Source: Areca catechu (lineage: Eukaryota; Streptophyta; Magnoliopsida; Arecales; Arecaceae). Taken from it: a stretch of DNA of 64,000 nucleotides. Under the pieces are notes generated by a model. The model was not told the origin of the DNA and ran no database searches. It saw only the letters and a list, made by a program, of their open reading frames with translations. The position numbers and the translations under genes were made by a program. Position 1 is the first letter of the stretch. Each line of letters opens with the position of its first letter. Shown here piece after piece: positions 36,348 through 48,060 of the stretch. Location of the stretch: contig CM038050.1 in the NCBI GenBank assembly GCA_021397845.1, forward strand, positions 113,263,891-113,327,890, written 5' to 3'.

Positions 36348-37083
36348 CAAATTGAAGAGATCCATTTTGGTTTAAAATAAGCATCACGACAATGTTATTT
36401 AAAATTTGATGAGGTTGTAACCTCTCTTAGTTTTAAGAAAAACTAAGTTGATCAGTGTATTTATTTCAAAATTAGTAGAAGAAAGTTTATCTTTTTTATT
36501 TTATATGTTGATGATATTTCACTTGCCAGCAGTAACTTCGATTTACTTTGTGAGATAAAATAAATGCTATCCAAGAATCTTGATATGAAAGATCTTGGTA
36601 GAGTATCTTTTGTTTTGGATATTAAAATTCATAAAGACGAATCATGACATCCTGTTAGGGTTGTCACAAAGTACATATATCGACAGGATCCTTGAAAAGT
36701 TTAATATATAGAATAGTAGATCATGTGATTTACCTATTATCAAAGGTGACAAATTTAGTAAAGGCCAATATCCAAATAATGAGCTTAAGAAAGATCAGAT
36801 GAAAAATATGCCTTATGCCAGTGTTGTAGGGAATCTGATGTATGCACAAGTTTGTATTAGACCTGACATTGCCTTCATAGTGGGTGTTCTTGGTAGATAT
36901 TTGTCAAACCTAGATTATCAGTATTGGGTTCTACAAAGAAGGTAACGAGGTACTTACAAAAGACCAATGACAATATGCTTGGGTATAGGAGAATTGATAA
37001 CTTAGAGTTGGTGGGATATTCAGATTCAGATTATGCTGGGTACCCTGATGATTTAAAATTAACTTCTAGAATATGTTTATATT
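36348..37083 (+). pseudogene. Copia C RT C-terminal part and RNase H
   Basis: Continues copia C after the chromovirus. Visible pieces are FILYVDDISLASSN (about 36500-36540), MKDLGRVSFVLDIKIHKD, MPYASVVGNLMYAQVCIRPD and the RNase H start YSDSDYAGYPDDLKLTS (about 37014-37065). There are many stops and one frame change. It ends at the TG terminus of the array LTR (37084); the rest of RNase H is missing. Confidence 0.85.
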
Positions 37084-40000
37084 TGTTGCTGCCAAGATTG
37101 CCATGGCCTGCAGCTCGGTCGCGCCGGGGTGTTCCTCCTCCCCCGTTGCCACGCTCCTCCCTTTTTTACAAAACAGGGGAGACCCGTGCCAGGGATTCCA
37201 GCAAGGATACTCCGATGATCAAATCAGTAGGACGATCGAGAGGAATAGAAAAGACCTCCACGGTGTAAGGCTTGGGGGACTCGTCCACCGGGAGGGTGTG
37301 ACTCGAGATGAAAATGTAAAGGAAATGGAAAGAGTAGGGATCGAGAGTGGGGAACGGGGACTTACCTCTCCCTCACCTTCCCCCGCATTCTTACCTTCCT
37401 TACCTTCCTCCCTCTATGGAGGATGGGCCAAGGCTCTCTCCGAGAAGGGGTCTCAGGGAGTCCAGAGAAGCCCCCTGGATGTGCCAATCTATGAACCTCC
37501 CCCGGCTCCGAAAGTTCTCCCTTGCCTTTTGGTAGGAAGTCCGGAAGAAAAAACCCCTGTCCCAAAGGAAAGACCTTTTTGTCTTCTTTCTTCTCCCCTA
37601 CTCCTTGTAAAAGGGGCGCTTCTATTTCAGGAGGAATCGCCCAGGCATTGCAAGTCCTGGGGCCTTGGCTGGATTCCTCTCTTAGGGAAGCTCCGGCTGT
37701 TATGCCATGGTGGTGGGCAGTCGTTGGTGGTATGACCATGGGCATGGCAGCACGCCACTGGACCTGGGGCTTGGGGGTGCCTGTATTGTACCTCTGGTAG
37801 GGCTGGCACTGCTTATAGAAGGCTACGGGTGGCCAGGCTTTTGCTGTGGCATGATTTGAACATCTACTTTCTGGCGAGAACTCCATACCTGGCACTCTAC
37901 CTTGGTTAAAGCATGGCCCTGGTCGGAAGCTGACCTCGGATAGGGGCACACCTCATAAGCCTGGCTTCGACTGGAAGCTTGACCTTGGTAGAGAGGCTGA
38001 CCTTAGACTAGGGGCTCACCCAATGAGCCCAGCCTCGGTGATGCGGGACGAAAAATCGATGTAACCTGGTTATTTGGAAAACAGTGAAACAACTAAACAA
38101 ACTAGGACCGTGGGAGGACTAAGAAGCCTCCCGGGACTAGGGCATACTGACACTAAAATCCTAAGACAGTTGATCTCTTTTGTTTTCAATTTTTCTGGGT
38201 GGATGTGGCGAAGGAAGGATGAAGATGGGAGACCGGAAAGTGGAACTCATGGCCCTAAGACTCACTCTAGCAGGGGACGCACACAGAAAGTCAGGGGTCA
38301 AAGCCTAAAGCTACCCTCCCGAGGGATCACAGCACCAGCTACCCTAAGCATAAAGCTACCCTCCCGAAGAGGTCACAGCACCAGCTATCCTGAGCATAAA
38401 TCTACCCTCCCGAAGGGGTCACAGCCCCAGCTACCCTAAGCATAAAGCTACCCTCCCGAAGGGGTCACAGCACCAGCTACCCTGAGCATAAAGCTACCCT
38501 CCCGAAGGGGTCACAGCACCAGCTACCCTGAGCTCTCATCGAACCCATAATGCACACAGCAGGGCTCTCACATAGATGCGGTAGGATGACTCTCGAAGGA
38601 CACGAGGGGATAAAGAAGACGAGATAGGGGATAACTAGGGTGCTCATCGAACCCATAATGCACACAGCAGGGAACGCCTCGCACCCTTCATCGAACCCAT
38701 AATGCACACAGCAGGGAACGAAGAAAAATGGGCCTTAGCCCAGAACCAGAACCGAAACCAACCCAAAAATCTATATCAACTCATCTCTCTCTGATTATTA
38801 CAGGGGGAGAGGGGGTCTTTATATAGAAAAACCAAAATCCTCAGTTTCTTAGCCTCTAAGAAAACTAAAAAAGGAAAATAAATTACATCAAAATTCGCAT
38901 TGCATCAAAAGTGGTGCTGATCTGCTCTGAGAAGCATGTTTGCTTGATGATCTGCTCCAGAAAACGTGCTGCTCTGAAAAGGGGACTGCTTTGAAATTTG
39001 TGCAAACACCAACACACGATCGTGGAAGGGAAGAACGGTCTCCGGCAGGGCACCAGCGGACGGCCGGGAAGCAGGTGGCGGACAGGCCGGCGGACGGCTG
39101 GTGGTAGGCTACGGGCGAGATGGTACAAGAATGGCACGGCACGCCCCAGGGCGTGCCGTTTGGTCTCCCATGGCCGTGGGAGACCTCAGGGCGCCGGCGT
39201 GGCCGGTGGACGGCGAGGAAGGCTGGGGACGGCGGGATGGTGGCCGGCGGATGTGCGGGCGGCGGCGGCGCAGGGGCGCACGTGGGCGGATGGACACCTC
39301 CCGCATCCGTTCATCTTCCCACGGGCGTGGGCAGCGGCAGACCCCACCGGCGACCGGGCAAGGGCCGGCGGGCGGTGGGAACGACGGCGGGCAGCAGGCC
39401 GGCGGTGTTGGCGGCGGCGGCCGTGGGTCGTGGCGGGCGGACGCCTTCGTGTCTGTTCATCTTCCCACGGGTGTGGGGCGACGACGGCGGCTTTGCCGAC
39501 GAGGGCTGGGGCCGGTGAGCGCCGGTGGCAATCCGGCGGTGGCTGCCGGGGGTCGGGCAGCCCGGATCTGGGACCGGCGGGGTGGAGGCTAGGGTTTTGA
39601 AATTCGTTTTAAAACCATAGGAGAAAGATAGTGAAGATGGAATAAAACTGGAATAAGGTGAGAATAAGATCGGGATAAAACTAGAATAGAAGGAATAACG
39701 GGAATAAGTAAAAATAAAAAAATATGAAAAAATAAGAAAAAATGGAAAAAATACCCGGACCTGCCCTGGATCCCCATCACTCGGCTAGGAGCTTGACCTC
39801 GATAGGGAGGCTGACCTTAGATGGGGGGCTCCCCCAATGAGCCCAGCCTTGGCTGGGAGCTTGACCTTAGCAGGGAGGCTGACCTCAGATGGGGGGGCTC
39901 GCCCAATGAGCCCAACCTTGGCTCTTCGCCTGGCCGCCACACCCGGGTGGCAAGTCTCCTATCGTCGTGGCTGCCCACGTGCTCCATATCAGTGGATGTC

Positions 40001-41147
40001 ACCATATTAGATGCCCCCCACTCCCGAGCCCAGAGGATAAGGTAGCGCTCTGGGTGAAGGGAGTAATGGTCGCGTTGACGTGGAGGGATGCGCCTGCTAT
40101 GCCATTAATGCCTCGGGCGTCTGTGGCCCGAAAATCATGCCCCTGTACGAACGAGGCTACGCTCCAGTTATTTTTTCAATGAAGGATCATTAATGCTCCA
40201 TTTGGATCGAAGCGATAGCTGCAAGTTTGACATATCTAAGGCATCCGGCTGGGCCACATGGCGGTCTCCGGTTGGCCAAAGAACCGAGAGGGTGCATGCC
40301 TTGCATTGGGATGAGGCGACGGTGGGTGGCAACCTTTACTCCAAAGGGTCTACGTCCTCCCCCATTTAAGGAGTCCTTGAGTGCTAGCTAGCAATATTCT
40401 ACCGTGCACTCCTTTTCCCTCTAGTTCTCTCACTCGAGTGTTGAGAGCACTTGATAGGCTAGTTCCTTCCCCGATGCTTTCTTCCTTCACTCCTCCTTCG
40501 GGCTACACTGAGGGAGGGATCTTGGTGGACTTCAGGCTCTCTGCCAAGGAATCGGGGAGTCGAGCAAAGACTCTCTGGGAGGGATCAGCTGGTCGTCAAG
40601 GTGAAGGCGTCTGCTTGGAGAAGAAATCTACTGAGCTCAAAAACTCCCTCCAAGGAGGACAAGGGGGAGAGCCTCCAGTTGCATAGCCGGGGAAGAACAG
40701 AAGAGGGAGAAAGAGGCTGCTCGTGCCTCCCCTCAGTTTACAAGACCAGAGGTCTTTGACAAGGAGGTGGCGTTCAGGGTGTGGTCATTGTGCGATAGAT
40801 CATGACCCCTCTGATGTCATCAGAAGTGGCATAACGAGGGGCTGCTACAACTGCCCTTAGAATCATAAGATTGGTGAAATCCAAGGGGAAGGCAGTGGAG
40901 CCGATGCCAGAATCTAGAGGTCCGGCGGACACTTGAGAAAGGGCCCCTATGGGCTTGGCTTGTCCTGCTAGTGCCTTCTGCACTAATCATGGAGGTTAAG
41001 GTTAGGGCCAGGGCCAGAGTGGACTAAGCTTCCTTCCTTTTATATTTGTAATCTGGCTTTTGAGAGATTTTCCTAGTCTATCGGGGATCTCCCTTGATGT
41101 AAGAGACTTTTGATTAATGAAGGCATCTTTTTCTATCATCTGATGCA
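37084..41147 (-). repeat. Array LTR 1, carrying a solo-LTR insertion
   Basis: About 2318 bp without the insertion at 38039-39779. The plus strand starts TGTTGCTGCCAAGATTGCC and ends CTGATGCA, followed by the pyrimidine strand of a clean polypurine tract (CCTCCGTCTTCTATTCC from 41148). The unit GAGCCCAGCCTTGGCTGGGAG ... (69 bp) is repeated at 37950-38040 and 39780-39920. On the opposite strand, a TTTAAGG box near 40365 precedes a 101-codon frame (40381-40686) that recurs in LTR 2. Confidence 0.7.
38039..39779 (-). mobile_element. Solo LTR, gypsy-like, GC-rich U3
   Basis: 1741 bp, TGATGCGGGACG ... GGATCCCCATCA, flanked by the perfect duplication CTCGG (38034-38038, 39780-39784). No internal region. 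A minus-strand TATA box (TATATAAAG) lies near 38813-38821. A 45-bp repeat (AAGCTACCCTCCCGAAGGGG ...) occurs about five times at 38308-38540, and GAACCCATAATGCACACAGC three times to 38715. The GC-rich block 39000-39590 has 2-3 units of the minisatellite seen in 46329-48370. Same family as that solo LTR. The long frames in the GC-rich block occur on both strands and are not genes. Confidence 0.92.
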
Positions 41148-43728
41148 CCTCCGTCTTCTATTCCTCTTCCTTAGTCTTTACAATAGGAAGGTGTATTTCC
41201 GGGGCCATCTCAAGTCTGTTCCAGACTTTCAACTTCCGTAGGATGATGCTGAGCCTTAGGGCCCATGTGAAGGCCTTTGGTTTCTGAAGCTTTCAGGGTC
41301 CCTCGGCTTAACCCACCGAGCGAGACCTTGGACTCCTTCGGTTCTTGTCTGCGAACTGTGATCAAGCCTGGTGATTGGAGCTGAGAGGCTTAATGGAGGG
41401 GGCCGAGTGGCTTGATGGAGGAGGATCAAGAGACCTGGTGGAGGAGGTTGAGGGGCCTGATGAAAGAGGCCGAGAGGCCTAATGGAGGAGGCCGAGAGGC
41501 CTGCTGAAGGAGGCTGAGGGGCTTGATTCGCCAAGCTATAAGTTAGGCAGTGGATGACTGTGACTTCTGAAGTTTCCCGGTGGATATCTTTGGACTGTGA
41601 GCAAGGCGGTCGGAGCCAAGAGGCTTGATGGAGGGGGCCGAGAGGCCTGATGAAGGAGGCCGGGGGGCCCGATGAAGGAGGCCGGAGGGCCTGATGGAGG
41701 GGGCCGAGAGGCCCGATAGAGGAGGCCTGATGCGCCAAGTTGTAAGTCAAGTGGTAGATGGCTGGGATTTCTGGAGTTTCCTGGCGGACATCTCCGGATT
41801 GTTAGCAAGGTTACTGGAGCCAAGAGGCTTGATGAAGGGGGCCGAGAGGCTTGATGGAGGGGACCGAGAGGCCTGATGAAGGAAGCAGAGAGGCATGATG
41901 AAGGAGGCTGGGAGGCCTGATGGAGGGGGTGGAGAGGCCTGATGGAGGAGGTCTGATGCACCAAGCTATGAGTCAGGTGATAAATGATCGGGAAATTTGG
42001 AGTTTTCCAGCGGACATCTCTGGACTGTGAGTAAGGCAGCTGGAGCTGAAAGGCTTGATGGAGGGGGCCGAGAGGCCTGATTGAGGAGGGGCGAGAGGCC
42101 TGGTGGAGGTGGCCGGGTGGCCTAATGAAGGAGGCTGAGGGGCCTGATGGAGGAGGTCGAGAGGCTTGCTGAAGAAGGTGAGGGGCTTGATACACCAAGT
42201 TGTGAGTCAGGTGATAGATGGCTGGAACTTCTGGAGTTTCCTAGCAGACATCTCCGAACTATAAGCAAGGCGGCTGGAGCCAAGAGGCTTAATGGAGGGG
42301 GCCAAGAGGCCTGATGAAGGAGGCCGAGAGGCCTGATGTGCCAAGCTATGAGTCAGGCAATAGATTGCCGGGACTTCTAGAGTATCCCGGTGGACATCTC
42401 TGGACTATGAGCAAGGCGGCTGGAGCCGAGGGGCTGGCTGAGCTTCTGGTCTTGAGTGCTGGGCTTCGGGAGTTTTCGGGCTTCGAAAGTTTTCAGGCTT
42501 AGAGTGCCAGGCTTCATAAGTTTCTAGGCTTAGAGTGCCGGGCTATGAGAGTTTTTGGGCTTAGAGTGCCAGGCTTCGTAAGTTTCTGGGCTTAGAGTCT
42601 CAAGCTTCAAGAGTTTTTGGGCTTAGAGTGCCAGGTTTCAAAAGTTTCTAGGCTCAAGTAGGTTTGAGGTCGGTCGGATGAGTGCCTGCACAGATAGAAG
42701 ACAAGGTTGCATTAAAAGTGAGTTTCAATAATCAAAGGAAGAGTCTTACATCCTTGACAAGGTGGACTGCTCCGAGCTCAAAGCATTTATGCGGGCCCAT
42801 CGAGAGGGCTCGGCTCGTTGGTTGACCATGCTGTAAGTCAGGTGGAGGAGCTTTTAGCATCTTGCATACATCTTTGGACTGTTAGTGTAGTGGGTGCCGA
42901 TCTGTAAATCAAGCGGTGGACAAAGGGACCGTCGAGGTTCCTCGCTAACATCTCCGAACTATAAGCATAGTAGATGCCAAGAGTGAGCCTCGCGGTAGAT
43001 GGCGGGACTTCGTTGAGTCACCGTGGATATCTCCAAACTGTGAGCAAGGCAAGAACTGAACTGAGAGTTAGGTGATAGATTGCGGGGGCCTTTTGGAGTC
43101 TCCGTGGATATCTTCAGACTATTAGCACAATAGTTACCAAACTGTGAGCCTCGCGGTAGATGGCAGGATTCCGTTGAGTCACCACGAACATCTCCAGACT
43201 TTGAGCATGGCAAGAGCTGAACTGAGAGTCAAGCGGTAGATGACGGGACCCCTCGAGTTTCCTGGATGATATCCATAGACCTTGGGCTCAGTGGCAGGTG
43301 TTAGACTGCAATACTGGCCATCGGTGGTGAGATAGAAGCTTTTCTTGTGAACCTATCCTACAGCTCTTCATATTGTGAGGGTAATAGGGGAAGAGAATTA
43401 CCCATCAGACTCTGGTCGCATGGACGGGAGTGTGTTACTCCTTCAGGGGGGCACATGTCGAACTTGTTGACCATCGTCTTAAGGAGAGATGGACGAAGCT
43501 GGTTCCAACTGGAGGGCATTGTGGGAGGTGACCATCATTTGGGAAAACATGGTCGTCTTCCCCTCTTGTGCCCCTGGTCTGCCCCCTAGGGATGAGGATG
43601 GTTGCCGTTGTTCATAGCATGCCAATATGTCAGTCGCCAGGATTTTAAAATTTTGTCCCCCTACCTGGCATGCTAATCTGTTGGTCATTAAGATCTTGAA
43701 ACTTTGCCCTGTACCTATCGTGCCAATC
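41148..43728 (-). other. Array internal region 1, non-coding, repeat-rich
   Basis: At 41390-42420, degenerate units of about 20 bp (GGAGGCCGAGAGGCCTGATG) sit in a larger repeat containing GAGTCAGGCGGTAGATGGC and TTTCCCGGCGGACATCTC. At 42470-42660, units of about 30 bp (GGGCTTAGAGTGCCAGGCTTC). At 42880-43260, units of about 100 bp (GAGCCTCGCGGTAGATGGC). The remainder to 43728 leads to the primer-site repeats. Frames of up to 220 codons across the repeats are periodic Pro/Ser/Gln-rich artefacts. No gag, pol or host domain seen. Confidence 0.7.
43616..43728 (-). repeat. Tandem primer-site-like units
   Basis: Three degenerate units of about 55 bp, each with CTACCTGGCATGCCAATC. Only the unit touching the LTR (43709-43727) is in primer position. 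The same triplication is present at about 55538-55650. Confidence 0.65.
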
Positions 43729-45898
43729 TATTACCCCAAGATCATCATGGCCTGGAGCTCGGTCATGCCGGGGTGTTCTTCCTCCCTCGCTGCCATGAGT
43801 CCTGCCTTCTTTCCTACAAAATAGGGGAGATCTGGGCCAAAAATTTTGGCGAGGACACTTCGATGATCAAGTCAGTGGGATGATCGAGGGGAATAGAGAA
43901 AACCTCCACGGTGTAGGGCTTGGGGGACCCATCCGCCGGGAGGTTGTGACTCAAGACAGAATTATAAAGAAAATGGAAAGAGTAGAGATCGAGAGTGGGG
44001 AACAGGGACTTACCTCTCTCTCACCTACCCCACGTTCTTACCTTCTTTCCTCTCTTCGGAGGAGGGGCCGAGGCTCTCTCTGAGAAGGGGTCTCGAGGAA
44101 CCCAGAGAAGCCCCTGGACCTCCCCCGGCTCTGGAAGTTCTCCCTTGCCTTTTGGTAGGATGTCCAAAAGAAAAAACCCCTATCCCAAAGGAAAGAACCA
44201 TTTTCCCTTCTTTCTTCTCCTGTGCTCCTTATAGGAGGGGCACTTCTATTTCAGGAGGGATCGTTCAGGCATTGCAGGTCCTGGGGCCTTGGCTGGGTTC
44301 CTCTCTTTGGGAAGCTTCAAGTATCGTGCCATGGTGGTGGGTGGCCGTTGGTGGTATGACCGTGGGCATGGTAGCACACCACTGGGCCTGGGGCCTGGGG
44401 ATGCCCGTGTCATACCTCTAGTAGGGCTGGCACCACTTGCAGAAGGCTGCGGGTGGCCAGGCTTTTGCTGTGGCATGATTTGAACATCTACTTTCTGGCA
44501 GGAACTCCATACCTTGGACATCGCCTTGGGACACGAGCGTGGTCCTAGTCAGAAGCTGACCTCGGATAGGGGCGCGCCTCGTGAGCCTGGCTTCAACCGA
44601 AAGCTTGACCTCGTCAAGGAGGCTGACCTCAGATAGGGGGCTCGCTCAATGAGCCTAGCCTTGGTTGGGAGCTTGACCTCGGTAGGGAGGCTGACCTCAG
44701 ATTAGGGGGCTCGCCTAATGAGCCCAGCCTTAGCTGGGAGCTTGACCTCGACAGGGAGGCTGACCTTAGATGGGGGGGCTTGCCCAATGAGCCCAACCTC
44801 GGCTCTTTTCCAGGCTGCCACACCCGGGTGGCAGGTCTCCTATCGTCGTGGTCGCCCGCATGCTCCATGTCAGTGGATGTCGCCACATCAGATGCCCTCC
44901 ACTCTCGAGCCCAAAGGATAAGGTAGAGCTTGGCGTGAAGGGAGTAATGGTCATGCTGACGTGGGGAGATGCGCATGCTATGCCATTAGTGCCTTGGGTG
45001 CTTGTGGCCCGAAAATCATGCCCCTAGTGCGAACAAGGTGAAGCTTTGCTCGGTTTTCCAATGAAGGATCATCAATGCTCTGTTTGGATCGAAGTGATGG
45101 CTGTAAGTTTGGCGTATTTGAGGCATCCAGCTGGGCCACATGGTGGTCTCCGGTCGGCCAAAGAACTGAGAGGGGCGTGCCTTGCATCGAGATGAGGCAA
45201 GGTGGTTGGCGACCTTTACTGCAAAGGGTCTGCATCCTCCCCCATTTAAGGAGTCCTTGAGTGTTGGCCAGCAATATTCTACTATGCGCTCCTTCTTTTC
45301 CCTCTGGTTCTTCTCTCGCTCAAGTGTTAAGAGCTCTTAATAGGCTAGATCCTTCCCCCATGCTTTCTTCCTTCACTCCTCCTTTGGGCTGCAGCGAGGG
45401 AGGGCTCTTGGTGGACTTCAGGCTCTCTGCCAAGGAATCGGGGAGTCGAGCGAAGACTCTCCGGGAGGGATCGACCGGTCATCAAGGCGATGGAATCTGG
45501 CATGGAGAAGAAATCTCATCGAGATCGAAAACTCCCTCCAAGGAGGACAAGGGGGAGAGCCTCCGGTCGCACAGTTGGGGAAGAATAGAAGAGGGAGTAA
45601 GAGGCTACTTGCGCCTCCCCTCGATTTACAAGCCCGAAGGTCTTTGACGAGGAGGTGGCGGCTAGGGTGTGGTTGTTGTGCAATAGATCATGACCCCTTT
45701 GATGCCGTCAGAGATGGCATAACGAAGGGCTGCTGCAGCTGCCCTTGGAATTACAAGATTGGTGAAATCCAAGGGGGAGGCAGTGGAGCCGATGCCAAAC
45801 TCTAGAGGTCCGACGAACACCTAAGGAAGGGCCCCTATGGGCTCAGCCTGTCCTATTGGTGCCTTTTGCACTAATCATGGAGGTTAAGGTCAGGGCCA
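43729..45898 (-). repeat. Array LTR 2, truncated
   Basis: Collinear with LTR 1 from its first bases (TATTACCCCAAG, with TG changed to TA) to CAGGGCCA at 45898. The last 135 bp or so of LTR 1 have no counterpart, because the gypsy remnant joins here. Contains 69-bp LTR repeats at about 44560-44810 and the opposite-strand frame 45261-45647, whose start MLASNIL is shared with LTR 1. Confidence 0.7.
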
Positions 45899-45964
45899 TA
45901 GTTACTCAGGATGACCTTAAGATTTGAACATTGATCTATGGGTGTCATATGGTCCACTTGTTTC

Positions 45965-46328
45965 TGTAGTTCTTGGAGCTCGGTGGGGTTCATCCCATAG
46001 TGAGGAAGGTTTGGTAATGAGGATTTTGGGACCAAGCTTATAGCATGCTGGATGTCCCTAACAGGTGGTAGTTGATCAGGTAACTCATCGGGAAACACAT
46101 CCTCAAATTCTTTCAAAGCCTCAACTACTTCTTGAGGGTGTTCTCTTTGGGTCAGCTCTTGGACCTCTTTAGTGGCAGGGGTTCCCTCAGTAATCTCTTT
46201 CTCTAACTCCTTGGCCTTGATCAGGCTAACTCCTGGCTCCCTTTCCTTTAGGCTACTAGATCCTCTTTTAACCTAGTCCATGAACTCCTGATTGGGTCTC
46301 CTAGGGTGAACCTCTTGGGCTGGGTTAG
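45965..46328 (-). pseudogene. Gypsy gag/pol linker fragment
   Basis: Conceptual product: NPAQEVHPRRPNQEFMD (gag repeat region) runs directly into KRGSSSLKEREPGVSLIKAK and FEDVFPDELPDQLPPVRDIQ, then HAISLVPKSSLPNLPHYGMN, the linker before RT. Compared with chromovirus D, the capsid core, zinc knuckle and protease are missing, so an internal deletion of more than 1 kb is inferred. Frame lost after ELQKQVD. Confidence 0.8.
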
Positions 46329-46689
46329 TGATGTGGCGATGGCAGACACGAAGAAACCTGGGGTTATTTGGAAATGGGAAAACCTAAAGCATACCAAGGA
46401 TTGTGGGAGGGCTAAGAAGCCTCCCGGGACTAGGATAGGATGACCTCGAAAATCCTAAAACATCCAGACTCTTTTGATTTTCAGTTTTCTTGGCGAAGGT
46501 GGCGAAGGAAGGATGGGGATGGGAGACAGGGGACTGGAACTCATGGACCTTGGGGCTCATCCTAACGAAGAGACCTCTCACCTCTAAGGCATTACGCCCT
46601 CCTCGATACTTGAAGGCGCTAGGATGAATCTCAAGGTCACGAGGGGAATAGGAAGAGACATGAAGATGGGAGAAAAGAATGGGATACCT

Positions 46690-46910
46690 GGGGCCTCACA
46701 CCCCTCGACATCCTGAAGGACGAAGGTAAGTTGGGGCCTCACACCCCTCGATGTCCCGAAGGACGAAGGCAAGTTGGGGCCTCACACCCCTCGACGTCCC
46801 GAAGGACGAAGGCAAGTTGGGGCCTCATACCCCTCGACGTCCCGAAGGACGAAGGCAAGTTGGGGCCTCACACCCCTCGACATCCCGAAGGACGAAGGCA
46901 AACGGGCCTC
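46690..46910 (-). repeat. 43-bp minisatellite in solo LTR U5
   Basis: Five near-perfect copies of a 43-bp unit including GGGGCCTCACACCCCTCGA and GTCCCGAAGGACGAAGGC, just downstream of the minus-strand TATA box. Single copies of the same motif occur in other LTRs (about 5078, 50270, 59640). Confidence 0.92.
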
Positions 46911-47430
46911 AGCCCAAAACCACACACAAGTGGAAAAAACACTCTAAAAATTCATTTTCATCAACTGCTTTATTACAAGAGGAGTATGGGTATTTATAGA
47001 TGCCCAAATCCCTTTTGAAATTCAAAAATAAAATCCCCTGAAATCCTCCCTTGATTTTGAATTCAAATTCAAAATCAAAAATCCCAAATTACATTCATTA
47101 AAAAAAATTACCAAATATATCCGGTTTATTCGAAATTCGAAATCCCTCCCCGCTCTAAAAGTCATGCCGCTCCAAAAATCATACAGCCTCATTCCAGCTG
47201 CTTTGAGAAGCGTGCAGAGGCTTCTTGGGATGCTTTGAGAGGCGTGCAGGTCCTTCTCGACCGAGCAACAGGGAGGGAATAAATTGAACTCCGGTCGACC
47301 GGGGGGGGCCAGCGGGCGGCAGCACGGCCGGCGGGCGGCAGCACGGCCGGCGTGCGGTGGCGGCGGGGCGACGGCCAGGTGCGGACGGCGGCATAGGAGT
47401 GGGATGGCCGCACGGCATGCACGAGCATCT

Positions 47431-48060
47431 GTTCGTCTTCCCACGGGCATGGGCGGCGACGGACCCCACCGGCGGCCGGGGGGGGCCGGCGGGCGGCGGG
47501 GACGACGGCGGGAAGCAGGCCGGTGGCGGCGTAGGGTGGCACGGCGGTGGCGTCACGCGAGCGCATGGGACGGACGGATGCCTCCCGCGTCCGTTCGTCT
47601 TCCCACGGGCGTGGGCGGTGACGGACCGGGCCAGCGACCGGGCGAGGGCCGGCGGCGGCGAGGACGGCGGCGAGCAGCAGGCCGGTGGCGGTGCAGGGCG
47701 GCACGGCGGTGGCGTCACGCGGGCGCACGGGACGGACGGACGCCTCCCGCGTCCGTCCGTCTTCCCACGGGCGTGGGCGGTGACGGACCGGGCCGGCCGG
47801 TGGCGGGGACGGCAGCGGGCAGCAGGCCGGTGGCGGCGCAGGGCGGCACGACGGTGGCGTCACGCGGGCGCACGGGACGGACGAATGCCACCCGCGTTCG
47901 TTCGTCTTCCCACGGGCGTGGGCGGCGACGGACCGGGCCGACGACCGGGCGGGGGCTGGTGGGCGGCGGGGATGGCGGCGAGCAGCAGGCCGGTGGCAGC
48001 GCAGGGTGGCACGGCCGCAGTTGGGCGAACGGACGCCTCCTCCGTCCGTTCGTCTTCTCA
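47431..48060. repeat. CpG-rich minisatellite, 143-165 bp units
   Basis: Unit starts marked by CGTCTTCCCACGGGCGTGGG at about 47431, 47593, 47758, 47901 and 48051. The block is extremely GC- and CpG-rich against an AT-rich surrounding. Two units are seen at about 39309 and 39456 in the related solo LTR. Confidence 0.85.

Larger units (their letters stand above)
26609..37083 (+). mobile_element. Ty1/copia fragment C, interrupted
   Basis: Plus-strand copia pol fragment visible as 26609-27918 and 36348-37083, split by chromovirus D with TSD CAAAT. Integrase, RT and RNase H pieces are in copia order. Its left end joins the Tat LTR without an LTR of its own, so the 5' part is deleted or rearranged. 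Its right end is cut by the array LTR at 37084. It is a different lineage from A and B, judging by its protein residues. Confidence 0.8.

Noticed and set aside
37073..37735. Plus-strand 220-codon frame.
   Set aside because: Starts in copia C RNase H sequence and runs across the junction into the array LTR; chimeric by chance.
38998..39600. 200-, 163- and 132-codon overlapping frames.
   Set aside because: Same GC-rich repeat composition inside the solo LTR 38039-39779.
41256..42198. Minus-strand frames of 164 and 220 codons, rich in Pro, Ser, His and Gln.
   Set aside because: They translate the 20-bp GGCCGAGAGGCCTGATG repeats; periodic low complexity with no support as protein.
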